Source: an uncultured Porphyromonadaceae bacterium (GTDB lineage Bacteria > Bacteroidota > Bacteroidia > Bacteroidales > Muribaculaceae). Taken from it: DNA of 21,997 nt. The notes beneath the pieces were generated by a model that did no database searches, was not told the DNA's origin, and was given only the letters and a program-made list of their open reading frames with translations. The DNA lies in contig CAMWUZ010000006.1 in assembly GCA_947177595.1 (NCBI GenBank), positions 1 through 21,997 of the forward strand. Reading direction: 5' to 3'. Positions within the stretch are counted from its first letter, which is position 1. The number at the start of each line of letters is the position of its first letter. Positions 13,325 to 19,711 of the stretch are shown one piece after another. The position numbers and the translations under genes are program-made.

Positions 13325-15356
13325 AGATTATTCCAACGAAATAGACCTGCGCCGCTTCCTCCGCGAATTTAAATTTCACAAGTGGCTTTTGTCCGGCTTG
13401 TTCATTCTTATATTTGGACTTGCGGTTGCTTATGTAGTGAGACGTGAATCAGATTATACCGCACATTCCGCTCTATTGATAGAAGACAACTCCGACAGTC
13501 AGGGTGCCAGAGCCGGCTCTATGATGCAGATGATGAGAATCTTCTCTACCGGAGGTTTCTCCTCCTCCAGTGTTGACAATGAACTTTTGCTCATAAATAC
13601 TCTGGATGTTGCAAAACGCACGGTAAAAGCGCTGAATCTAAATGTAAATTGCATTGAAAAGAAAGGCTTTGTCAATAAAACTCTTTTTGAAAACGCACCT
13701 GTTTCACTTACTTTATCTGATAAATGCGCCGATACCCTCTCTTCTGCATTCAATGTGAAAGTTATTGTCAAAAGCGGCAAAGCAGATATAAAAGTCACCA
13801 CAGGATTTATATTTAAGACCACTCTGCTTGAAAAAAATAATATTGTTCTCCCATACCATGTGTCTGCGCCTTTTGCCGACTTCACTATTGCAGCGAACTC
13901 TTCTGATGTTGCAAACGGTACTTATGTTTTTGGTGTTACGGGTTATTCTAACGCTGCGTGGAATCTTTACAAAAATGTAGGAGTCAAGATTCTTGACAAA
14001 CTTGCCGATGGTGTGGAATTCACTTATACTGATAAGAATAAGAATAAGGCTATAGCGGTTCTAAACACCATGATGAACGAATATAACCTTAAACGCCTTG
14101 ACAGAAAGAGAGAGACCTCGCTTGCCGAACTCAATTTCATCACCGACAGAATCAATTCACTTTACACCGACCTTCGTGAATCAGAAGAAAAAGTGGAAAA
14201 ATTCAAAACTGAAAGTAATTTTGTGGATATTGAGGCGGAAGCACCCATCATTCTTGAAACAACCCTCAATGCTCACGAAGAATTGCTAAAAGCATCCGCA
14301 CAGATTCTTTACTATGAGCAGGTACTTGAGATATTGAGCAGCAATAGAGACGGAATGTTACCCGCAATTTCTACTCCCGGGGAAGAAGGCTCTTCAAGCA
14401 AATCCGGAATTATAGGTGACTATAACGAACAGATGGCTTTGCTACTTGAACTCCGCCGTTCGGCAAAACCCGGGAATAAAGCCCTCTTAGCAGCCGAAAC
14501 ACGAGTGAGCGAAATGCGCAACGCAATTGTGACATCATTCACTCAGTTGTTAAAAGCAGCAAAAACAGCCGTGGCACAGCGAAGTGGAATAGTGGGAAGC
14601 ATGGACTCTCATATCCGCAAACTCCCTACATTGGAAAAAGAGTATATCAATCTTTCCCGCGACCAGCTTTTAAAAAACGAGCTCTATGCTTTTCTGGTGG
14701 AAAAGAGAGAAAACGCCCTCATGCAGTTGAATTCCGAAGATACCCTCGGCTTCATAATCGATAAAGCCTATGTTGAGCCAAAACCAAGCATCAAGAAAGC
14801 TGCTATCTTTCTCACCGCCGGATTCTTTTTCGCGCTTGTCTGCACTCTCTTGCTGGCATATATCCTAATGAAGCGAAATAATCTTGTGAGAAATGTCTAT
14901 GATCTGACAGATATAAATCTTGAAACAAGAACTCTGGAGATTAATACCATCGACAGTGACTCTATCGCCAAAGTTCGTTCCGCCATAATGTCTGACTTAA
15001 ACAAAGGATGCGTTTATTTAGCCTCATTTGACAATAATAAGGCATTTGCTTCTAAGGTTATCGAGTCCTTCTCTACTGCCGGCGTTTTATCTGCGGAAAA
15101 AACCTCTCCGACCACAGACGGTATTCTTGGCACTGCGTTCCAAACCGAAATATCTGCCGGGCTTCAGAATCTGTCATATATGTTTATCCCTGTGCCTGAG
15201 GCAGGCACAATGGGAAATCTTGCACCGGTCATCAATATACCGGATACGCTTTGCGTCATGGCTCTACACTCTTCGACAATTAGTCGCAAACGATTTGCCG
15301 ATACTGTGGCAGGACTCTCTCCGCAGAATCTGCTTGTTATATTAATCAATGATTGA
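13314..15356 (+). CDS. Wzc/Wzz-like polysaccharide co-polymerase with degenerate C-terminal kinase domain
   Basis: Inner-membrane co-polymerase controlling polysaccharide chain length and export, partner of Wza. In the 680 residues: first membrane helix about 24-43, Wzz domain, a long coiled-coil periplasmic region (about 250-460, including LRESEEKVEKFKTESNFV), the GNVR-like segment LPTLEKEYINLSRDQLLKNELYAFLVEKRE, and a second membrane helix about 497-519. Typical Wzc proteins continue with a tyrosine kinase of about 220 residues having Walker A and B and a C-terminal tyrosine cluster. Here only about 157 residues follow. Their start (VRSAIMSDLNKGCVYLASFDNNKAF split around residue 570) lines up with the kinase but has no G-x-G-K-T, and there is no Tyr-rich tail. 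So it is likely catalytically dead. It overlaps both neighbours. Confidence 0.85.
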   Translation: MKTKDYSNEIDLRRFLREFKFHKWLLSGLFILIFGLAVAYVVRRESDYTAHSALLIEDNSDSQGARAGSMMQMMRIFSTGGFSSSSVDNELLLINTLDVAKRTVKALNLNVNCIEKKGFVNKTLFENAPVSLTLSDKCADTLSSAFNVKVIVKSGKADIKVTTGFIFKTTLLEKNNIVLPYHVSAPFADFTIAANSSDVANGTYVFGVTGYSNAAWNLYKNVGVKILDKLADGVEFTYTDKNKNKAIAVLNTMMNEYNLKRLDRKRETSLAELNFITDRINSLYTDLRESEEKVEKFKTESNFVDIEAEAPIILETTLNAHEELLKASAQILYYEQVLEILSSNRDGMLPAISTPGEEGSSSKSGIIGDYNEQMALLLELRRSAKPGNKALLAAETRVSEMRNAIVTSFTQLLKAAKTAVAQRSGIVGSMDSHIRKLPTLEKEYINLSRDQLLKNELYAFLVEKRENALMQLNSEDTLGFIIDKAYVEPKPSIKKAAIFLTAGFFFALVCTLLLAYILMKRNNLVRNVYDLTDINLETRTLEINTIDSDSIAKVRSAIMSDLNKGCVYLASFDNNKAFASKVIESFSTAGVLSAEKTSPTTDGILGTAFQTEISAGLQNLSYMFIPVPEAGTMGNLAPVINIPDTLCVMALHSSTISRKRFADTVAGLSPQNLLVILIND

Positions 15357-16377
15357 ATTGATGAAAAACAGCAGTAAGACAGTCCAGTGTAGCGTAATCA
15401 CCACATTCCGATGCAATGCGCGCTGCAATATGTGCAACATCTGGCAGTTCCCCACCCGTCCGGAAGAGGAAATAGACTTTGAGCAACTCAAAAAACTGCC
15501 GGACGGGATGAGAATCAATATCACCGGTGGAGAACCGACTATAAGAAAAGATATTGACAGGCTATTTGAGATTCTGCACCCCAAAGCATTGCTTCTCGAA
15601 CTGAGCACCAACGGCTATAATACCGAGACCATAGTACGACTAGCAAAAAAATACCCTGATATTCTGATCAGAGTGAGTCTTGAGGGACTGCCTGCAATCA
15701 ATGACTCAAAACGCGGACTGAAAGACGGCTTTGATCATGCAATGCGTACAATGCTCGAACTTCGGAAAACCAAATGCAGGAATATCGGTTTTTCTGTAGT
15801 GATTTCTCCTGACAATTACAAAGATTTGCTTCCGCTATATGAGCTATGTGTGGCTCTCGGCGTTGAATTAGGCAATTCTACTGTACACAACTCATGGTAT
15901 TTTCATAAGGATGATAATAAAATAGAGAGTGAGGAAGCCCTCGCGGAGCACGAAAAATTTGTCAAGGCATTACTGACATCACGCCGCCGAGGAATCAAAG
16001 CAAAGCTAAAAGACTATGGCAGAGCATACTTCAACCGCTCTATCCATCGCCGCCTGCGTGGTGACACATCCGATTACCGCCCCAAATGCGGAGCGCTCAA
16101 GGATTTCTTTTTTATAGACCCCTCAGGCAATGTGTCACCATGCAACGGTTCATCAAATGAGTGGATTGTGGGGAATATAAATACACAGACCATAGAGAAC
16201 ATGAAAGAGTCGGAGGCATGGAAAGATGCAGAACAGAAAGTTGCATCTTGTCAGAGAAACTGTGCATTTATTGTCACCGAACGCCATGATATGGTGCGCA
16301 AACCGTGGATACCCGTTTTCTGGATTTTAAAAAACAAATGGCGTATAATGCGTGGTAAGCCAATCGATTGGGAATGA
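15349..16377 (+). CDS. Radical SAM/SPASM-domain protein in polysaccharide operon
   Basis: Iron-sulfur enzyme that splits S-adenosylmethionine to start radical chemistry. The 342 residues have the 4Fe-4S motif C22-x3-C26-x2-C29 (FRCNARCNMCNIW), the SAM-binding GGEP (60-63), and a C-terminal SPASM-like region with C247, C265 (IDPSGNVSPCNGS), C301 and C305 for an extra cluster. The start overlaps the Wzc-like gene by 8 nt; an ATG at 15361 is an alternative. The next gene overlaps its stop by 4 nt. Its substrate is unknown; the position inside the operon suggests it modifies a sugar, lipid carrier or peptide linked to the exported polymer. Confidence 0.85.
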   Translation: MIELMKNSSKTVQCSVITTFRCNARCNMCNIWQFPTRPEEEIDFEQLKKLPDGMRINITGGEPTIRKDIDRLFEILHPKALLLELSTNGYNTETIVRLAKKYPDILIRVSLEGLPAINDSKRGLKDGFDHAMRTMLELRKTKCRNIGFSVVISPDNYKDLLPLYELCVALGVELGNSTVHNSWYFHKDDNKIESEEALAEHEKFVKALLTSRRRGIKAKLKDYGRAYFNRSIHRRLRGDTSDYRPKCGALKDFFFIDPSGNVSPCNGSSNEWIVGNINTQTIENMKESEAWKDAEQKVASCQRNCAFIVTERHDMVRKPWIPVFWILKNKWRIMRGKPIDWE

Positions 16378-17456
16378 AAACACCTTTGGCGGCAATAGGA
16401 CTTAGAGGATTCCCCGGAGTACAAGGCGGAGTAGAGCGTCATTGCGCCGAAATTCTACCTCACCTTGACATACCTTGCAGGGTATATCGCCGCAAGCCGT
16501 TTATCAAATCCAAGTCCCCTGCACCACGCAACATCACATTTGTTGATTTGCCCAGCACGCGAATCAAAGGTTTTGAAGCTGCGTGGCATACAGTACTTTG
16601 CGTAGCCCACCTCCTGTTTCATCCGGTAAGAATCGTAAATATTCACAATATAGGTCCCGCGTTGCTCTCTCCTTTTCTCAAACTAAGAGGCATGAGAGTG
16701 GTGCTTACTTACCACAGCACCAATTATCATCACCAGAAATGGGGTAAATTTGCGAAAATGATTCTAAAAGTTGGAGAAAAAATAGGATTCCGCTTTTCCG
16801 ACAGAATCATTTTTGTCAACGAAAGTATGATCGGTGAGATAAAGAATAAGGAGGTTCTTGCTAAAAGTGTGGTTATTCCCAATCCAATAAGTAAAAATAT
16901 TCCGACTGTTTCAACTGAATTCTGCGACAGAATTGGTGTTCGCCAAAAAAAATATATCCTTGCCGTTGGTCGTCTCACGCCGGAGAAAGGTTTTGAAACA
17001 CTCATACGTGCCGCGGCATCAATACCCCGGGAGTATAAGATTGTGATTGCAGGGGGCGCCGATAATGATTCGTCATACTTCTCCTATCTTAAAAGCCTTG
17101 ACAAAGATAACAGAGTCATTTTCACCGGATATGCCGACCGAATTACCCTCACTGAATTGTACTCACATGCACGACTGTTTGTTCTCCCCTCTCTATTTGA
17201 AGGTATGAGCCTCGCCTTGCTTGAGGCTATGAGCTTTAATCTGCCTGTTTGTGCAAGCGATATTGTGGCAAACCGGCTTCCGGAGCTGGAGAAAAAAGCG
17301 ATATTCTTTAAACCAAACGATGAAATTGATTTACAAACAGCCATCCATACAGCACTCTCCTCTGAACGCATCACCGACTATAATCTCTCGCGTTACGCCC
17401 CCGAGAATGTGACGCATTCAACATCTGAAATTTATAGAGAACTGCTCAATAATTAA
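16374..17456 (+). CDS. Glycosyltransferase family 4 (GT-B fold)
   Basis: Retaining glycosyltransferase that adds a sugar from a nucleotide donor to the growing repeat unit on the cytoplasmic side. The 360 residues show the N-terminal glycine-rich segment GLRGFPGVQGGVERH, acceptor-domain block NIHNIGPALLSPFLKLRG, and C-terminal donor-binding motifs AVGRLTPEKGFETLI, VIFTGYADR and the E-x7-E signature in FEGMSLALLEAMS. The N-terminus resembles WsaF/rhamnosyl- or fucosyl-type GT4 proteins, but the sugar cannot be told. The ATG overlaps the radical SAM stop (ATGA), so I prefer it to the TTG two codons earlier. Last gene of the operon; no clear terminator follows. Confidence 0.92.
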   Translation: MKTPLAAIGLRGFPGVQGGVERHCAEILPHLDIPCRVYRRKPFIKSKSPAPRNITFVDLPSTRIKGFEAAWHTVLCVAHLLFHPVRIVNIHNIGPALLSPFLKLRGMRVVLTYHSTNYHHQKWGKFAKMILKVGEKIGFRFSDRIIFVNESMIGEIKNKEVLAKSVVIPNPISKNIPTVSTEFCDRIGVRQKKYILAVGRLTPEKGFETLIRAAASIPREYKIVIAGGADNDSSYFSYLKSLDKDNRVIFTGYADRITLTELYSHARLFVLPSLFEGMSLALLEAMSFNLPVCASDIVANRLPELEKKAIFFKPNDEIDLQTAIHTALSSERITDYNLSRYAPENVTHSTSEIYRELLNN

Positions 17457-17548
17457 AAATACGCTATACATCATATACATTTCACCCACCAACAGCTCCA
17501 TATACTTCACAAAATTCTATTTTTCATTTATAAATCAGAATTTATAGT

Positions 17549-17556
17549 TAATTTTG
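17549..17556 (+). promoter_or_regulatory. -7 promoter element of the queuosine-precursor transporter (TAATTTTG)
   Basis: Exact TAnnTTTG; a TTT rather than TTG lies 19 nt upstream (17527-17529). The implied start at about 17562 leaves a 44-nt leader that is mostly riboswitch. Confidence 0.65.
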
Positions 17557-17572
17557 TAGTGTAAATAACTAC

Positions 17573-17601
17573 CGAGTGCTTGCTACCTCGTAAAAAACAA
17601 G
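17573..17601 (+). promoter_or_regulatory. preQ1-I riboswitch
   Basis: The H-type pseudoknot of this class can be drawn: P1 CGAG (17573-17576) with CTCG (17587-17590); L1 TG; P2 CTTG (17579-17582) with CAAG (17598-17601); L2 CTAC containing the ligand-facing C; and an A-rich third loop T followed by six A (17591-17597). The order and loops match the known preQ1-I fold (compare the B. subtilis queC element, with its AAAAAAC tail). P1 is 4 bp here rather than 5. The last pairing strand ends 4 nt before the start codon, so ligand binding should block translation. The downstream gene is a queuosine-precursor transporter, which independently supports the call. Confidence 0.85.
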
Positions 17602-17605
17602 AACA

Positions 17606-18256
17606 ATGACAAAACAATATTATTCTTTTACATTTCTCCTTCTCACACTTCTTTTCTGTATCTGTCTTATAGTTTCCAATCTTATGGAGATTAAGGTTGT
17701 TGACCTAGGATTTATAACAGTCACAGCCGGAGTCGCAGTTTTCCCGATTTCATATATTATCAATGACTGCATCGTAGAATTATACGGATTCAACAAGGCA
17801 AGAATGGTGATATGGCTCGGATTTGCAATGAATCTGCTCGTATCTCTCTTACTACAGATAGGCATTTGGCTCCCTGGAGTTGAGTCTTGGGAAGGACAGG
17901 AAGCCATGCGACTTATTTTTGGTGCCGTTCCACGCATTTTCGCTGCAAGTTTCATCGCATTTTTATGCGGTTCTATCGCAAACGCCTATGTGATGCATCG
18001 CATGAAAACTGCAGCCGGCGGCAAAGGTCGTTTCTCTGTCCGCGCCATAGTGTCCACTCTGTGGGGAGAAGGAATTGATTCTATTATTTTCTTCCCGATA
18101 GCATTTGCAGGAGTTTTACCGGCAAGAGTTATCATAGAACTGATTATTACCCAGACTCTACTTAAAACCGGTTACGAGATTATTGTTCTCCCTATTACCG
18201 TCCGCGCCGTCAAATTCCTGCGTAAAGTGGATAAGTCCTCACCTGTTTCTATATGA
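17606..18256 (+). CDS. Queuosine precursor transporter (YhhQ/QPTR family)
   Basis: Inner-membrane transporter that takes up a queuosine precursor (preQ0, preQ1 or queuine) for tRNA modification. The 216 residues have about six helices and the family blocks VSNLMEIKVV, FPISYIINDCIVELYGFNKAR, LCGSIANAYVM, IVSTLWGEGIDSIIFFPIAFAG and a C-terminal KTGYEIIVLPITVRAVKFLRK. It sits behind a preQ1-I riboswitch, so it is expected to be turned down when the precursor is plentiful. The stop overlaps the start of a HAD phosphatase (ATGA), so both genes fall under the same control. The substrate among the queuosine precursors cannot be told from sequence. Confidence 0.92.
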   Translation: MTKQYYSFTFLLLTLLFCICLIVSNLMEIKVVDLGFITVTAGVAVFPISYIINDCIVELYGFNKARMVIWLGFAMNLLVSLLLQIGIWLPGVESWEGQEAMRLIFGAVPRIFAASFIAFLCGSIANAYVMHRMKTAAGGKGRFSVRAIVSTLWGEGIDSIIFFPIAFAGVLPARVIIELIITQTLLKTGYEIIVLPITVRAVKFLRKVDKSSPVSI

Positions 18257-18990
18257 ATATTTCCGAACCACCTATAATAATCGATACAAACAAAATATCT
18301 ATAGTTTGGCTTGATCTTGATGATACTCTTATTGATTTTCAGGCAAACTCACTGAGAGCACTTGAAAAGGTATATCATTTGCAGCAGCTAAGCTGCTATT
18401 TTGCATCACCGCAGGAATGGATTGAACGATATCACCATTATAATAGTCTTCTATGGAAAGACTATGCCCCCGGAAGGATTACGCGCGAATATCTTAAAAT
18501 GGAGCGTTTCCGTATGCCTCTTATGGAAGCCGGGGCTTCTCTTGATAAGGCTACTGCCCTTTCAGAGATTCTCGATCCTGTATATCTATCCCTGCTTGGA
18601 GAAGAAAAACAGCTTGTGCCGGGAGCCAGGGATTTATTGGTGAAGATAAAAAATGCCGGATTACCGATCGGAATTCTAAGTAACGGTTTTGTAGAGGTGC
18701 AACACAAGAAAATTGCCAGTGCAGGTATGAAAGATATGATTGATATTGTTGTGCTGAGTGATGACATAGGCGTCAATAAACCCGACGTAAGACTCTTTCA
18801 ACACGCTATGAAAGTCAGCAAGGAGATGCATCCGGAGCGTCATCTTATGATAGGAGACAATCCGGACACCGATATAGCCGGAGCAATAGCCGCAGGGTGG
18901 CAGGCTATTCACTTCATTCCCAATAGCTCCGTAAATCCGTCTCTACTATGCTCTTCAACCGGAGAATTAGACCGAATTTTGATAAAATAA
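18253..18990 (+). CDS. HAD-superfamily hydrolase, YjjG-like nucleotidase
   Basis: A 245-residue soluble phosphatase with all four HAD motifs: D21-L-D23-D-T (nucleophile D21), S143 in ILSNGF, K176 in GVNKPDVRLF and the acidic pair in GDNPDTD (D202, D207). The helical cap between motifs I and II (residues 30-110) is of the C1 type. The arrangement, including LDDTLIDF and LSDDIGVNKPD, resembles YjjG, a nucleoside monophosphate phosphatase acting on dUMP and related pyrimidines. It is coupled to the queuosine-precursor transporter by a 4-nt overlap and shares its riboswitch. Whether it acts on a queuosine-related nucleotide or is a housekeeping nucleotidase is open. Confidence 0.83.
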   Translation: MNISEPPIIIDTNKISIVWLDLDDTLIDFQANSLRALEKVYHLQQLSCYFASPQEWIERYHHYNSLLWKDYAPGRITREYLKMERFRMPLMEAGASLDKATALSEILDPVYLSLLGEEKQLVPGARDLLVKIKNAGLPIGILSNGFVEVQHKKIASAGMKDMIDIVVLSDDIGVNKPDVRLFQHAMKVSKEMHPERHLMIGDNPDTDIAGAIAAGWQAIHFIPNSSVNPSLLCSSTGELDRILIK

Positions 18991-19065
18991 TAGCAATAGG
19001 GCTAAAAAAGTGATAGTTATAGCAAAAAAACACCATTCACATACTTTCAATTGAAAAAAAATTCC

Positions 19066-19073
19066 GATATTTG
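19066..19073 (+). promoter_or_regulatory. Probable -7 element of the HU gene (GATATTTG)
   Basis: One base off TAnnTTTG with TTT at 19045-19047; the leader would be about 75 nt. Confidence 0.4.
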
Positions 19074-19083
19074 CACTTGCAAA

Positions 19084-19102
19084 ATGGCAGGCAACTTGCC
19101 AT
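19084..19102 (+). other. Hairpin in the HU gene leader
   Basis: ATGGCA (19084-19089) pairs with TGCCAT (19097-19102) around a 7-nt loop, near the predicted 5' end of the message. It may stabilise the transcript; no U-run follows. Confidence 0.4.
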
Positions 19103-19154
19103 GGCGCACAAATTATTGAACTACAACGTATTAAAATAAATAAAACTTAAAGTA

Positions 19155-19433
19155 ATGACAAAAGCTGATATCGTTACAGAGATTTCTAAGAGCACTGGCA
19201 TTGACAAAGCTAATGTTCTTGAAACTATCGAAAAGTTCATGGAAGTTGTTAAGGACTCCCTTGCACACGGCGAAAATGTTTATCTTCGTGGTTTTGGTAG
19301 CTTCATCGTAAAAACTCGCTCTAAAAAGACCGCAAGAAACATCTCTAAAAACACCACTATCATCATTCCCGAGCACAAGATTCCCGCATTCAAGCCCGCT
19401 AAGGTGTTCATGGATGAGGTGAAAGGTGAATAA
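19155..19433 (+). CDS. HU/IHF-family DNA-binding protein
   Basis: Small basic nucleoid protein that bends and compacts DNA as a dimer. The 92 residues contain the N-terminal helix pair (TKADIVTEISKSTGIDKANVLETIEKFMEVV), the hairpin GENVYLRGFGSFIVKTR and the DNA-inserting arm region with the conserved proline in PEHKIPAFKPAK. The arm sequence ARNISKNTTIIIPEHKIPAFKPA is of the common Bacteroidetes HU type. It is followed by a small hairpin and then the tiny basic protein and RNase G genes, a frequently seen arrangement in this phylum (from memory). Confidence 0.95.
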   Translation: MTKADIVTEISKSTGIDKANVLETIEKFMEVVKDSLAHGENVYLRGFGSFIVKTRSKKTARNISKNTTIIIPEHKIPAFKPAKVFMDEVKGE

Positions 19434-19458
19434 GAGTATCGCAGATACGCTCGTTTTT
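19434..19458 (+). terminator. Weak hairpin with T-run after the HU gene
   Basis: GAGTATC and GATACGCTC pair with a 2-nt bulge around GCA, followed by five T after one G. Could end part of the HU transcripts and set the ratio with the downstream genes. Confidence 0.35.
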
Positions 19459-19496
19459 GAAATTCACTACTATCAATCACATAAAGGTAAACTAAA

Positions 19497-19586
19497 ATGC
19501 CCAGCGGAAAAAAAAGAAAAGGTCACAAGATGGCCACTCACAAACGCAAAAAACGTCTGAGAAAAAACCGTCATAAGAAGAAATAA
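19497..19586 (+). CDS. Tiny basic ribosome-associated protein (AURKAIP1/COX24-domain type)
   Basis: A 29-residue protein that is about 60% Lys/Arg and His, beginning MPSGKKRKGHKMATHKRKKR and ending in LRKNRHKKK. The pattern KRKGHKMATHKRKKRLRKNRHK matches the small AURKAIP1/COX24-domain proteins of Bacteroidetes, related in sequence to mitochondrial mS38, and likely a ribosomal component. The ATG is preceded by AGGTAAACTAAA, and the protein is too short for most ORF cut-offs. It lies between HU and RNase G. Assignment is by memory of the family; the length is slightly below the usual 30-40 residues. Confidence 0.8.
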   Translation: MPSGKKRKGHKMATHKRKKRLRKNRHKKK

Positions 19587-19612
19587 TCTTCGACTGGTTT
19601 TGACCAAGCTAT

Positions 19613-19673
19613 ACAAGGGACAAACTTGAGGATTGCATCCATTCTTATCGGAACTCCTGAGTTTGTTCTTTGT
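19613..19673 (+). ncRNA. Long hairpin in the leader of the RNase E/G gene
   Basis: The 14-nt arm ACAAGGGACAAACT (19613-19626) pairs at every position, with two G-U, with AGTTTGTTCTTTGT (19660-19673). Just inside, AGGA (19629-19632) pairs with TCCT (19655-19658); the loop is 22 nt. It lies 38 nt before the rng start. The 3' arm is T-rich but no clean U-run follows, so it is a weak terminator at best. RNase E genes in enterobacteria are autoregulated through 5' leader hairpins; a similar function here is inference. Confidence 0.55.
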
Positions 19674-19711
19674 TTATAGTGATAGACTATCGTTAAAAAC
19701 CGGATAAAATC

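Noticed and set aside
11269..17456. Polysaccharide operon as a recently acquired island
   Set aside because: No integrase, transposase, tRNA end or flanking repeats are visible, and its promoter has the same form as the core genes.
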